From the NCBI RefSeq assembly GCF_000223215.1, contig NC_017243.1, forward strand, positions 2,108,001 through 2,172,000: a stretch of DNA of 64,000 nt, read 5' to 3'. How positions within the stretch are numbered: the stretch's first letter is position 1; each line of letters begins with the position of its first letter. The translations under genes were made by a program, and so were the position numbers. Shown here in pieces: positions 45,084-54,590 of the stretch. The notes beneath the pieces are model-generated. The model did no database searches. It saw nothing but the letters and a program-made list of their open reading frames with translations, and was not told the DNA's origin. The DNA comes from Brachyspira intermedia PWS/A. GTDB lineage: Bacteria > Spirochaetota > Brachyspiria > Brachyspirales > Brachyspiraceae.

Positions 45084-45482
45084 TTATTTACTAGATGATT
45101 TAGTCTCCCAAGGAAATAAAAGCCAATTATCATGATTAATATTTTTATAACTATATCTAGGCTTTATCTTGCTTGTATGCTCTCTTACAAATAAAGTAGC
45201 AATATCAAATTTCTGATCATCAAAATATTTTAAAGTCTCACCAGTATCTGATATATCATCAACTATTAAAGCGGCTTTATTCTTTACTTTCAATCTCCAA
45301 ACCTCTTCCATATTTAAAACCATAGGGATTTTAAGTCTATGAGAAAGCATAACAGCAGGTACTAATCCGCCTCTTGCCAATCCGTAAATAACTTCATAAT
45401 GAATCTTTGAATCTTCTATTTGTTTAGCTAATATTTCTATAGCTTCATCTATATTTTCCCAAGTGATTATATCGTATTCCAT
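45084..45482 (-). CDS. Phosphoribosyltransferase (xanthine/hypoxanthine type-I fold)
   Basis: 132 residues, a short type-I PRTase. The PRPP-binding loop is 'ALIVDDISDTGETL' (~70-83), with 'GLARGGLVPAVMLSHRL' (~34-50) as the pyrophosphate loop. The hood is minimal. The likely activity is purine base salvage with PRPP (XPRT/HPRT-like), but a regulatory PyrR-like or ComF-like role cannot be excluded. It follows pheT by 20 bases and shares its terminator. Confidence 0.85.
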   Translation of the reverse strand: MEYDIITWENIDEAIEILAKQIEDSKIHYEVIYGLARGGLVPAVMLSHRLKIPMVLNMEEVWRLKVKNKAALIVDDISDTGETLKYFDDQKFDIATLFVREHTSKIKPRYSYKNINHDNWLLFPWETKSSSK

Positions 45483-45502
45483 TATAAAACCTCTTTTACA
45501 AA

Positions 45503-47926
45503 TTAAGCTCTTAAATTAATATCAAATCTTGTTTTAAGCATTTCAAGCAAAGATTTTTCTACACTGTTAATATCTTCTTCTCTTAAAGTTTTATTAGGAT
45601 CATAATAAGTTATAGATATTGCAATTGACTGTTTTCCTTCTTCTACCTGTTCGCCCACATATCTATCAACTACGCTAACATTCTGTATAATATTATTAAA
45701 TTTACTTATAGATTTAATAACTTTGCTGAACTCTATATTATTAGAACAAACCAAAGCTAAATCTCTGAATACTGCAGGATATTTACCTATATCTTTTAAC
45801 TTCTGTTTTTTAACTCTCTCTTTAACCAATTTCAAAGTTTTTCTGATATCAATATCCAAGAAATAAACTTCACCGCTTATGTCAAAAAGTTTAAGAAGTT
45901 TAGGATGAAGTCTTCCAATAATACCTATTTTCTCACCGAATATAACAATTTCACCAGACATAGTAGGTATAAACCATTTATGCTCTTTAGGTATTAAATT
46001 ATAATCAGTGCATTTTAAATCTCTTATTAAAAGCTCTTCAATAACTCCGCTCATATCAAAGAAGTCATAAGCTCTAGCTTCTTTATTCCATAATTTTTCT
46101 TGATAAAGCCCGAACATTACAGCAGATAAATGCTTTTCTTCCATAAAGTTTTCATTTTCTTTATAGAATATATTACCTACTTCAAATAAAGCACCGTTTT
46201 TATGTCTATGATTCTGATTATAAGCAACACTATCAAGAAGAGAAGCTAAAGTTGTAGGTCTTAAAACATCCATTTCATTAGTTAATGGATTTACTACTTT
46301 TATAAGTTTTTCTTCCTCTATTCCCATAGACTTAAATACATTACTATCACCCATAGAATACTGCTTAGTTTCATAAAGTCCGTAAGAAGCCATTCTATGC
46401 TTAACAAAGCTAACTTCAGAATAATCTGTATTTATAGGATTACATTTGATATGAGGTACATTTGAAGATATATTATTATAGCCGTAAACTCTAGCTATTT
46501 CCTCTATCAAATCCTCAGCTATAGATAAATCATGTCTGTAATAAGGTATTTCTACTTTAAGGTTATTCTCTCCAAGTGCTACAGCTTTAAATCCGTATCT
46601 CTTGAATATAGAAGATATTTCCATCTTATTCATATTAAGACCTAAATATCTTTTTACAAGTCCGCAGTCAAATACTATTATATTAGCATCAAACTGCTTA
46701 ACATTAACCTCTTTAGATCTTGAAGCTATTTTACATCCATTATCTAGAGTAACTATTAAATCAACAACCCTATTCAAAGCTGCAAGAGTAAGAGTATGAT
46801 CTATATCTCTTTCAAATCTGTATGAAGCATCTGTTTTTGTTTTAGTTGCTATTGTAGATTTTTTCACAGCTATATGATCAAAATATGCACTTTCTATTAA
46901 AATAGTTTTAGTTTCGCTTTCAATCTTTGTATTATCTCCGCCCATAACTCCGGCAACACCTATAGGCTTTTCACTGTCGGCTATAACTAAAACATCATCT
47001 GTAAGATCTATTTCTCTGCCATCAAGTAAAGTGATTTTTTCTCCGCTTCTAGCATTTCTAACTATTACTTTACCGTCTTTTATTTTATCAAAGTCATAAG
47101 CATGCAAAGGCTGTCCGTATTCAAGCATAACATAGTTTGTAACGTCTACTATATTATTGATAGGATTGATTCCGCACATCTTTAATCTTTTCTGCATCCA
47201 ATCAGGAGAAGGTCCTACAGTTATATCTTTTATAAGCCTTCCTACATATTTATAGCAGCTTTCCTGATTTTCAACTGTTATATCTATATTACCGCCTGCA
47301 GCATCATAAGTATTAACAGATGGAATGCTTACTCTTCTCTCTAAAACCAAAGAACATTCTCTAGCAAAACCTATAATACTTACTAAATCGCCTCTGTTTG
47401 CTGTGATTTCAACATTGAATATATGATCTGTGCTTCCTACTATAGTTGAAAGCGAATTACCTAATATACTGTCCTTATCAGCATGTACTTTTTCTATATC
47501 TTCATCTAATATCCAAATTCCATAAACACCTTCAGCTTCTTCATAACCTAATTCGGTTCTGGAACATATCATACCATTACTTTCAAAACCTCTTATAGAA
47601 GCCTTTTTGATTGTAAGTCCATTAGGAAGTTTAGCACCTATCATAGCTATAGGAACATATATACCTTCTCTTACATTTGAGGCACCGCATACTATTGAGA
47701 GTGTATCTCCATCACCAACATCAACTTTACATACACTTAATTTATCAGCATCTGGATGTTTATGTACAGATACTATTTTACCAATAATAACGCTTGGTAT
47801 ATCCCCTCCAGTAGTTTCTATTGATGAAATTTCACTTCCGGCAAGTGTTATTTGTTTGGCAATTTCTTCTACACTAAATCCGTCTAAATTAACAAATTCT
47901 TTTAGCCAACTTAATGGAACTCTCAT
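45503..47926 (-). CDS. pheT: Phenylalanyl-tRNA synthetase beta subunit
   Basis: 807 residues, full length. Domains in order: N-terminal B1, EMAP-like tRNA-binding domain (~42-155, 'VSVHKHPDADKLSVCKVDVG'), the B3/B4 editing domain ('PINNIVDVTNYVMLEYGQPLHAYD' region), B5, the catalytic-like core ('VFEVGN' equivalent 'ALFEVGNIF') and the C-terminal FDX-ACB domain ('YPAVFRDLALVC'). It charges tRNA(Phe) with PheS. The pheS gene is 114 bases upstream. Confidence 0.97.
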   Translation of the reverse strand: MRVPLSWLKEFVNLDGFSVEEIAKQITLAGSEISSIETTGGDIPSVIIGKIVSVHKHPDADKLSVCKVDVGDGDTLSIVCGASNVREGIYVPIAMIGAKLPNGLTIKKASIRGFESNGMICSRTELGYEEAEGVYGIWILDEDIEKVHADKDSILGNSLSTIVGSTDHIFNVEITANRGDLVSIIGFARECSLVLERRVSIPSVNTYDAAGGNIDITVENQESCYKYVGRLIKDITVGPSPDWMQKRLKMCGINPINNIVDVTNYVMLEYGQPLHAYDFDKIKDGKVIVRNARSGEKITLLDGREIDLTDDVLVIADSEKPIGVAGVMGGDNTKIESETKTILIESAYFDHIAVKKSTIATKTKTDASYRFERDIDHTLTLAALNRVVDLIVTLDNGCKIASRSKEVNVKQFDANIIVFDCGLVKRYLGLNMNKMEISSIFKRYGFKAVALGENNLKVEIPYYRHDLSIAEDLIEEIARVYGYNNISSNVPHIKCNPINTDYSEVSFVKHRMASYGLYETKQYSMGDSNVFKSMGIEEEKLIKVVNPLTNEMDVLRPTTLASLLDSVAYNQNHRHKNGALFEVGNIFYKENENFMEEKHLSAVMFGLYQEKLWNKEARAYDFFDMSGVIEELLIRDLKCTDYNLIPKEHKWFIPTMSGEIVIFGEKIGIIGRLHPKLLKLFDISGEVYFLDIDIRKTLKLVKERVKKQKLKDIGKYPAVFRDLALVCSNNIEFSKVIKSISKFNNIIQNVSVVDRYVGEQVEEGKQSIAISITYYDPNKTLREEDINSVEKSLLEMLKTRFDINLRA

Positions 47927-48040
47927 TATTATATCCTCAACTTAATTCACTTATAAAAAATATTTTTATTTAGTATGCTAACTTTTTATTATCTATATAA
48001 ATCAGCCTATAAAGCTTAATTAAATATTTTTTCCTACTAT

Positions 48041-49060
48041 TTACCACTGCTTTAAGAAATCTATATCATTTTCATAGAACATTCTTATATCAGTTATACC
48101 GTATTTAATCATTGCAACTCTTTCTATACCCATTCCAAAGGCAAAACCTGTATATTTAGTTATATCATAACCAACATGTTTAAATACATTAGGATGAATC
48201 ATACCGGCACCCATTAATTCAAGCCAGCCTTCTCCTCCGCAGGTTTTACATCCGCTTCCGCCGCATATTACACAAGTAGCACTCAAATCAGCACCCGGCT
48301 CTACGAATGGGAAATAATCCGGTCTTAATCTTATTTGGGTTTTATCTCCGAACATTCTTTTACAGAATAATTCTAATATACCTTTCAAATCATTAAAACT
48401 TATTCCTTTATCAACCATAAGTCCTTCTACTTGATGGAATACAGGAGAATGTTTTGAATCTATAGCATCTCTTCTAGCACATTTACCTGGAGAAACTACC
48501 GCTATAGGAGGAGGTGTTTCAAGCATAGTTCTTATCTGCATACCTGATGTATGAGTTCTTAATACATGCTCTTTAGAAATAAAGAAAGAGTCATGGCTAT
48601 CTCTTGAAGGGTGATAATAAGGAATATTTAATGCCTCAAAGTTATGAAAATCATCTTCTATTTCATTACCTTCCACAACTCTGAAACCTATTTCTGTTAA
48701 AATAGATACTATTTCCTCTTCTACTCTAGTAAGAAGATTAATTGATGCAGATTTAGGTCTTCTTCCTGGCATAGTTATATCTATTTTATTTTTCTCCAAA
48801 GAAGATAAAAATTCCTGTTCGGATATGGCATTTTTCTTTTCGGATAAAGCATTCTCACAGTAATTCTTTATCTCATTAATCTTTTTACCGAACTCTTTTT
48901 TCTCCTCAATATTATCTATAGAAGATAAACTTTTCAAAAGCTCTGTTATCTTTCCTTTTCGTCCTAAATAACGAATCCTTATATCATCTATTTCTGCTTG
49001 AGTATTAGCATTTTCTATGCTGTTTTTTAAAAAGCTATGAAGCTCCTCTAGATTCTCCAT
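48041..49060 (-). CDS. pheS: Phenylalanyl-tRNA synthetase alpha subunit
   Basis: 339 residues. An N-terminal coiled-coil tRNA-binding part (~1-85) is followed by the class II core: motif 2-type 'HSPVFHQVEGLMVD', 'RLRPDYFPFVEPGADLS', and motif 3 'GFAFGMGIERVAMIKYGI'. An extra cysteine-rich loop 'CVICGGSGCKTCGGEGW' (~258-275) lies before 'LELMGAGMIHPNVF'. Its four cysteines could hold a zinc ion, and similar loops are known in some bacterial PheS. It is co-oriented with pheT. Confidence 0.97.
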   Translation of the reverse strand: MENLEELHSFLKNSIENANTQAEIDDIRIRYLGRKGKITELLKSLSSIDNIEEKKEFGKKINEIKNYCENALSEKKNAISEQEFLSSLEKNKIDITMPGRRPKSASINLLTRVEEEIVSILTEIGFRVVEGNEIEDDFHNFEALNIPYYHPSRDSHDSFFISKEHVLRTHTSGMQIRTMLETPPPIAVVSPGKCARRDAIDSKHSPVFHQVEGLMVDKGISFNDLKGILELFCKRMFGDKTQIRLRPDYFPFVEPGADLSATCVICGGSGCKTCGGEGWLELMGAGMIHPNVFKHVGYDITKYTGFAFGMGIERVAMIKYGITDIRMFYENDIDFLKQW

Positions 49061-49171
49061 TGATTTTTCCTATTAAAACAAAATTAAATACTTACAATAT
49101 TATATCATAAAATTATTTTCAATACAATAAAAAAATAATATAATATATTAATGAAATTTATGAGTTATAAT

Positions 49172-49975
49172 TTACAAAATTTTTTGAATATTTTCAATAA
49201 GAATTTTAACTTTTTCTAAAATATTTTCATCATAAAATATAACATTTTTTATATCTTTATCAAAATTATCGGGTATTTTCCTGCATAATTTTAATGCATA
49301 CTGTATAAGTTTCTTCTCTCCCACATGAAGTTCTTTATTTAAAGCGAATAAAATATCAAAATATGATGATAATATAGCACTAATTCTATGATTAATGCTT
49401 ACAATATCATTTCTTTTTACAGCTTTCTCCAATTGTTCATAAAATGACGCTATTTTTTTGCCGTACATAACATTGAAATTCTTTTCTATTATATTATTTT
49501 TTAATTTTTCAGGATATTCTAAGTTTAATTCATCTTGAAATTTCTTGAATTTTCCTTCTTTATCATAAAGTATATTAGAATGTTTAATATTGTATAAAAA
49601 AGCAGTAGTATACCCTATTTTTGAATTGCATCCTCTCCACACATATTCCATCTCTCCTTCAATCCAAGACAAATCTCTATACATAAAATCCAAACATATA
49701 CCGCTTTCTTTAAGTATCATCTCATCACCATGCTCAAAATAATCATTGCCTATTTCAAAGTAAGATGCATACTTAGAGGCAAACTCTTTTCTTGAATCCA
49801 TATCCTCTCTGCTCTTTGCTGAAGCCTTACAGTAAACATAAATATCATAATCTGACATATCATCATTAATCAAGCTAGTTTTTGAACCTGATAAAACTAT
49901 AGAATCAATATTATTATTTTTAGCCATTATTTTTATATAATCATCTATAATATAATTAATATCATTTATATTCAT
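49172..49975 (-). CDS. Nucleotidyltransferase-fold protein (DUF4037-like)
   Basis: 267 residues. The N-terminal nucleotidyltransferase core shows 'SIVLSGSKTSLINDDMSDYDIYVY' region (24-47), with the GS motif and the metal pair D-x-D in 'SDYDIYVY'; a third acidic residue is likely in 'GICLDFMYRDLSW' (~92). The C-terminal half is helical, as in DUF4037 and kanamycin/lincosamide-nucleotidyltransferase-like proteins. It probably transfers a nucleotide to a small molecule or RNA; the substrate is unknown. No partner antitoxin-like gene is adjacent. Confidence 0.78.
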   Translation of the reverse strand: MNINDINYIIDDYIKIMAKNNNIDSIVLSGSKTSLINDDMSDYDIYVYCKASAKSREDMDSRKEFASKYASYFEIGNDYFEHGDEMILKESGICLDFMYRDLSWIEGEMEYVWRGCNSKIGYTTAFLYNIKHSNILYDKEGKFKKFQDELNLEYPEKLKNNIIEKNFNVMYGKKIASFYEQLEKAVKRNDIVSINHRISAILSSYFDILFALNKELHVGEKKLIQYALKLCRKIPDNFDKDIKNVIFYDENILEKVKILIENIQKIL

Positions 49976-50078
49976 AAATTTATCCTAATTTTTAGATATT
50001 ATAATCTGAAATAAATAGATAAGGAACAATACAAAATTATTCTATATAATAAAAAAATTATTTTCAAGTATTTACAAA

Positions 50079-51815
50079 TTAATATTTAAACTCCACAGTA
50101 TAATGTGTAACAGCCTCATCAGGCATAATATATTCTCTATTACTTTTCAAAAGCTCAAGCATATCAGCCCTAGCATCATACTCCATACCAAGAAGTACAT
50201 CTTTTATATAATCATTGGCAAAATCACTCCAATAAGTTCCATCTCTCAATTCTTTTGCTGTTTTTCTTAAATAATTTATTACAATAGAATATTCTTTAAT
50301 GCTATTGTACATAGCTTCTATTTGCCTATAGTCTACAAGCTGAACTGCCTTATTATTAATATTAAGCATAACTTTTTCGCCCCCGCTCTGCCATACCATT
50401 AATTTATCTGTATAGTCTATAGGAGTGATAACTGTCCAATCTTCATCTTTATTCGGCTCTTTATCCTTGGTTAAAAACTGATTAAGCCCAGCACTTTTTA
50501 TATGTTCTTCTGTAATAGTAAAATATTCCTGCCCACTGTCATAAGCAGCTCTTATTTCTTCATAAGGAGGTATAGGAACATAATAAGTTTTATTATTTAT
50601 TGTATAAGTTCCATAAGGCGAGTTATCAGATTTATAATATCTTCCATTATCAAGTTTTATCCAATCAGGTTCTTCAGGAGTTTTTATTCTATTTTTTATA
50701 TAAGGTAAATTTCCTCCAACAGCAATATCATAATAGGAAGATATCTCCTCCGCATTATCATAATCCGCAGAATTACGCTCTATATTCCAAGTTACACCAT
50801 CAGTACTTGACCATATAGTACTATCATTTTCAAAAGATTGCTCTTTAGGAGTCCAATAAGGAGGACCTATCCATTCCCAATATGATCTTTCACCTTTTGT
50901 AACATATATTTTATCTTTATCATATCGAACATTAAGACTACTTCTTTGTCCCCAAAGAGTATTAATCTTCTCCCAATTAGCACCTATAGAAGTATCTTTA
51001 TTTTTATCTATTCTGTAATAAACGTTCTTACTTACAGTAAATGGTCCCTGATTTTCATTTCGGCATCCATCTAAAGCATTTTGTTCTCTAAAATCTTCTT
51101 CTAAACCTATTAAATATATATAATCTTTAAACTCTACAATTTTATAACCTCTAGCTCCATATCTTCCTTGAAAGCTAGCATTAGGGTCTGTACTTACTGA
51201 AGGAAAAGCTTTATAAACGTTATTTCTAGAACCTTCTGTTGTCCAATTTATTAAATCTGATGATGTTCTTATCTCATTATTAAAAGTTATGCCTGTGCTA
51301 AATGTATGATAATCTTCTTCGCCTTTACAGTCTGTAGTAGTAAAAGAACTTGAAGAATATGAATAACTTCCATAATAATCATCTTCATATAAAACTCTGT
51401 TTTCTTCTATTACATTCATTCTTAATAAATAACGATAGCCCTTACTGTCTTTATCATAAACTACTATATTTCCATTATTATCTATTTGAAGTATTATATC
51501 TTCAGCTTTTCTATTTAATGTTTTAGTTTTAGGGTCATAATCATACATATAGTCAGCCAATACATACCATTTGCCTTGATATTTAAACTTCCTCTGAAAA
51601 CTTCCAAATACTTCTCCATTTTTAGCGGGCATTGGATTAACATCTATATGTCCGGGTATAGTGTCTTCAGGCAATCTAAAATCAGTTGGAGGCGGTATAT
51701 TGTTTGGACCTAGTATATTTATTTTCTTACAAGATATCATCAAAACTATAATAAGAATCAATAAAAGAAGTATAAAGTATAATTTTTTGTTTTTATTAAT
51801 TAAGTTCTTTATCAT
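50079..51815 (-). CDS. Large lipoprotein of unknown function (paralogue at 6841-8598)
   Basis: 578 residues. A long hydrophobic signal ends in the lipobox MISC (Cys about 29). It shares SCKKIN-LGPN-IPPPT at the start of the mature part, the FTITEEHIK block near residue 440, and the terminal THYT-E motif with the lipoprotein near 7 kb; the middle is much less alike. Repeated 'W-Y/V' strands ('YQGKWYVLADYMYDYDPK', 'WTTEGSRNNVYKAFPS', 'IWSSTDGVTWN') suggest a beta-propeller with sialidase-like Asp-box-type turns ('SSTDGVTW'), but no catalytic residues are evident. It is probably a surface or periplasmic-facing lipoprotein. Confidence 0.8.
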   Translation of the reverse strand: MIKNLINKNKKLYFILLLLILIIVLMISCKKINILGPNNIPPPTDFRLPEDTIPGHIDVNPMPAKNGEVFGSFQRKFKYQGKWYVLADYMYDYDPKTKTLNRKAEDIILQIDNNGNIVVYDKDSKGYRYLLRMNVIEENRVLYEDDYYGSYSYSSSSFTTTDCKGEEDYHTFSTGITFNNEIRTSSDLINWTTEGSRNNVYKAFPSVSTDPNASFQGRYGARGYKIVEFKDYIYLIGLEEDFREQNALDGCRNENQGPFTVSKNVYYRIDKNKDTSIGANWEKINTLWGQRSSLNVRYDKDKIYVTKGERSYWEWIGPPYWTPKEQSFENDSTIWSSTDGVTWNIERNSADYDNAEEISSYYDIAVGGNLPYIKNRIKTPEEPDWIKLDNGRYYKSDNSPYGTYTINNKTYYVPIPPYEEIRAAYDSGQEYFTITEEHIKSAGLNQFLTKDKEPNKDEDWTVITPIDYTDKLMVWQSGGEKVMLNINNKAVQLVDYRQIEAMYNSIKEYSIVINYLRKTAKELRDGTYWSDFANDYIKDVLLGMEYDARADMLELLKSNREYIMPDEAVTHYTVEFKY

Positions 51816-52017
51816 ATGCTAATCCTACTATTATTAGTTAAGGAATATTTATATATGTTATATTACATATATGATTTTTTCAACTTATATTTTATATTTT
51901 TTGTATATTTAAGAATTAGTTATTATATTATTGCAATTGACATAATTTCTACAGCTTTTATATTTAACATATATTATTAATTATAAAAGCTATTTTTAAG
52001 TATATTTATTTATAGCA

Positions 52018-53358
52018 TTATTGTCTTTTTATTTTAAAAGCGTATTTATGAAAATATATGCATGTTGGAATTATACCAACAGCCCAGCCTACAGGATTAG
52101 CAAACCATACTCCTATATATCCAAAAGGTATTGATAAAAGCAAAGAACCTCCTATTTTAATAATAATTTCTGTAATTCCAGATATTAAAGGAATCAATGC
52201 CTTTCCTATGGCTCTTACAGAATTATTATATAAAACTATTATACCTAAAAATGGATAGAATAAAGAAGATATTCTTAAATAACCCTTACATATTTCTGAT
52301 ATTATATCTATATATTCATCTTTGCTTGATATGAATATTCTAACTAAATGATCGCCGAATAAAAATATTATTACAGTGGCTAATATGCTCAATGATAAAG
52401 AAAGTAATATTATGCTTTTAAAACCTGATTTTATTCTGTCAATTTTACCTGCTCCGAAATTTTGTGCTGTGTATACGGCAAAGGCCTCCGAAATAACAAA
52501 AAAAGCCATAGAAGCAAATTGATTTATTCTGTTTCCTGTAGTATATGATGCCACAACATTAGTACCGAAAGTATTAACTACACCGCTTATAATCATCTCG
52601 CCTATTGATAAGAATATAGCCTGTACACTCATAGACAAGCCTATTTTTATTATCATAAGTAAATTATTAGAATCAAATGACATATCATCTTTACTCAATT
52701 TCAAGATAGGAAATTTCTTTATAATATAGAGTATACTCAAAAAAGCCGAAATCATTTGAGATATTACAGTGGCTATTGCAACACCGGCAACATTCATATT
52801 TAATAAAACTACGAAAATTAAATCCAATATAATATTAAGTACAGTTGTTAGTATTAAAAAATATAAAGGAGTTTTACTGTCTCCCAAAGCCCTTAATATA
52901 CTAGCTGCACCATTATAGAAAAGCTGTCCGAATGATAAGCCTACGCATATTCTCAAATAAATTATGGAGTTTTCTATTATATCATCAGGAGTTTTTAAAA
53001 GAATCATCAAAGGCTTTAGAAAAAATAAACCGAATATCAAAAGTATTAAAGAACTTCCCAATGTTACATAAATAGAGTTTAAAAAAGTTTTTCTAAGCAT
53101 ATTATCATTCTTAGCACCGAAGAACTGTCCCATAACTATAGCAAATGCATTTGTAAATCCTACTGCAAATGATAAAAAGAAAAACATAGTAGAAGTTGTA
53201 GCCCCTATAGAAGCTAAAGCCCTAGAACCTGCAAATTTACCTATTATAATGGTATCTGCAACACCGTAAAACTGCTGAAATATTCCTCCTATAAGCATTG
53301 GTATGGAGAAATATATTATAGTTTTGAATGGACTGCCGACAGTCATATCTTTTGTCAT
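52018..53358 (-). CDS. MATE-family efflux transporter
   Basis: 446 residues with twelve hydrophobic helices in two related halves. The N-terminus 'GSPFKTIIYFSIPMLIGGIFQQFYGVADTIIIGKFAG' region is the classic MATE opening. 'GDSKTPLYFLILTTVLNIILDLIFV' (~155-180) and its counterpart in the second half also fit. Such pumps exchange cationic drugs or metabolites for Na+ or H+. The gene starts 15 bases from the end of the DUF58 gene and may be read with it. Confidence 0.95.
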   Translation of the reverse strand: MTKDMTVGSPFKTIIYFSIPMLIGGIFQQFYGVADTIIIGKFAGSRALASIGATTSTMFFFLSFAVGFTNAFAIVMGQFFGAKNDNMLRKTFLNSIYVTLGSSLILLIFGLFFLKPLMILLKTPDDIIENSIIYLRICVGLSFGQLFYNGAASILRALGDSKTPLYFLILTTVLNIILDLIFVVLLNMNVAGVAIATVISQMISAFLSILYIIKKFPILKLSKDDMSFDSNNLLMIIKIGLSMSVQAIFLSIGEMIISGVVNTFGTNVVASYTTGNRINQFASMAFFVISEAFAVYTAQNFGAGKIDRIKSGFKSIILLSLSLSILATVIIFLFGDHLVRIFISSKDEYIDIISEICKGYLRISSLFYPFLGIIVLYNNSVRAIGKALIPLISGITEIIIKIGGSLLLSIPFGYIGVWFANPVGWAVGIIPTCIYFHKYAFKIKRQ

Positions 53359-53373
53359 AACAAATCCTAAAAT

Positions 53374-54261
53374 TTATCTTCTTCTCTTGACAAAAAACTT
53401 CATTACATCATTAACATAATCGCTGGAAGTATCAAGGACAATACGCTCTATAGAATTTCTTTTCAAAAAATTGAGTCTTTCTTCCATGATTCTATTCTGT
53501 TCATTAAAATATTCTTCTCTTATTTTTTTATTGGACATATCAAAATAAACATAATCGTCATTTTCTAAGTCAGACAACACCAAAGTACCACCCAAACTAG
53601 GAAGATGATATTCCAAGCTATCATTGACTAAGCATACTATAAAATCATGACGTTTTCTAGTAATATCTATTTCCTTTTTTGGAAGTTCAGAACAGGCATC
53701 TGTAATCAAAAAAGTGATACTATCTCTTTTCTGTATTCTATTAAAATATTCTAATGCACTTGCTACATTAGTTTGAGTGCTTTTAGGATTGAACTCTATA
53801 AGCTCTCTTATTATTCTAAGTACATGATTTTTACCTTTATTTAAAGGAATGAATTTCTCTACAGTATCTGTAAATATTAAAAGCCCCACTTTATCATTAT
53901 TTTTTAAAGCTGAAAAGCTAAGCAATGCACTAAGCTCTACTATTAAATTATGTTTTGTTTTAGTGAATCCGAAATCTGTAGAAGCCGAAAAATCTGCAAG
54001 TATTACAACGCTAAGTTCACGCTCTTCTCTGAAACGTTTAATGAAAGGCTCATTATATCTAGCACTAACCTTCCAGTCCATAGCCCTTACATCATCGCCT
54101 ATAGTATATTTTCTTACTTCATCAAACTCTATACCCTGACCTTTGAAAGCAGAATGATATTGTCCTGCAAAATAAGAGTTAACTATTTTTGAAGTTTTTA
54201 TTTCTATTTGTCTTACGGATCTAAGTAAATCCTGAGTTGTTATATTGCTGTCTTTAAACAT
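53374..54261 (-). CDS. DUF58 family protein with vWA-like fold
   Basis: 295 residues. The DUF58 signature is clear: 'GQGIEFDEVRKYTIGDDVRAMDWKVSAR' region (~44-72), then 'RELSVVILADFSASTDFG' (~81-98), a MIDAS-like DxSxS. DUF58 proteins usually go with MoxR AAA+ ATPases and vWA/BatA-type proteins that assemble other proteins. No moxR gene is adjacent here, so the partner must be elsewhere. It precedes the MATE gene. Confidence 0.92.
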   Translation of the reverse strand: MFKDSNITTQDLLRSVRQIEIKTSKIVNSYFAGQYHSAFKGQGIEFDEVRKYTIGDDVRAMDWKVSARYNEPFIKRFREERELSVVILADFSASTDFGFTKTKHNLIVELSALLSFSALKNNDKVGLLIFTDTVEKFIPLNKGKNHVLRIIRELIEFNPKSTQTNVASALEYFNRIQKRDSITFLITDACSELPKKEIDITRKRHDFIVCLVNDSLEYHLPSLGGTLVLSDLENDDYVYFDMSNKKIREEYFNEQNRIMEERLNFLKRNSIERIVLDTSSDYVNDVMKFFVKRRR

Positions 54262-54384
54262 TAATACCCTAATTATTTTTTTATTGTGAATAATATTATA
54301 TTATTAATGAGTAAAAAAACAATACCCATTAATCATAATGAATGATTAAAAATAATAATTTTTAAATATTGTAAAGCCAACTAT

Positions 54385-54430
54385 AAAAATTGTGAGGCTC
54401 TGGCAAGTTTACTTGACAGAGCCTCAGAGC
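54385..54430 (-). terminator. Strong hairpin terminator 3' of the ankyrin gene
   Basis: On the minus strand GAGGCTCTG, t, CAAGT, aa, ACTTG, c, CAGAGCCTC forms a near-continuous stem, followed by ACAATTTTTAT. It lies about 165 bases beyond the ankyrin stop; the rest of 54262-54590 is AT-rich with no gene seen. Confidence 0.82.
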
Positions 54431-54590
54431 GAACAATTTTTATTAGCAATAATAAAGAATAATAATTTTAATTGTTGCAAAACTCATATACAAACATCAA
54501 ATAAATTATTTAATCAATATTATTATTATTAATATTTTATGTATATACAATATTAATAATAAACTAACTTACTTTTTATAATATTAAAAA

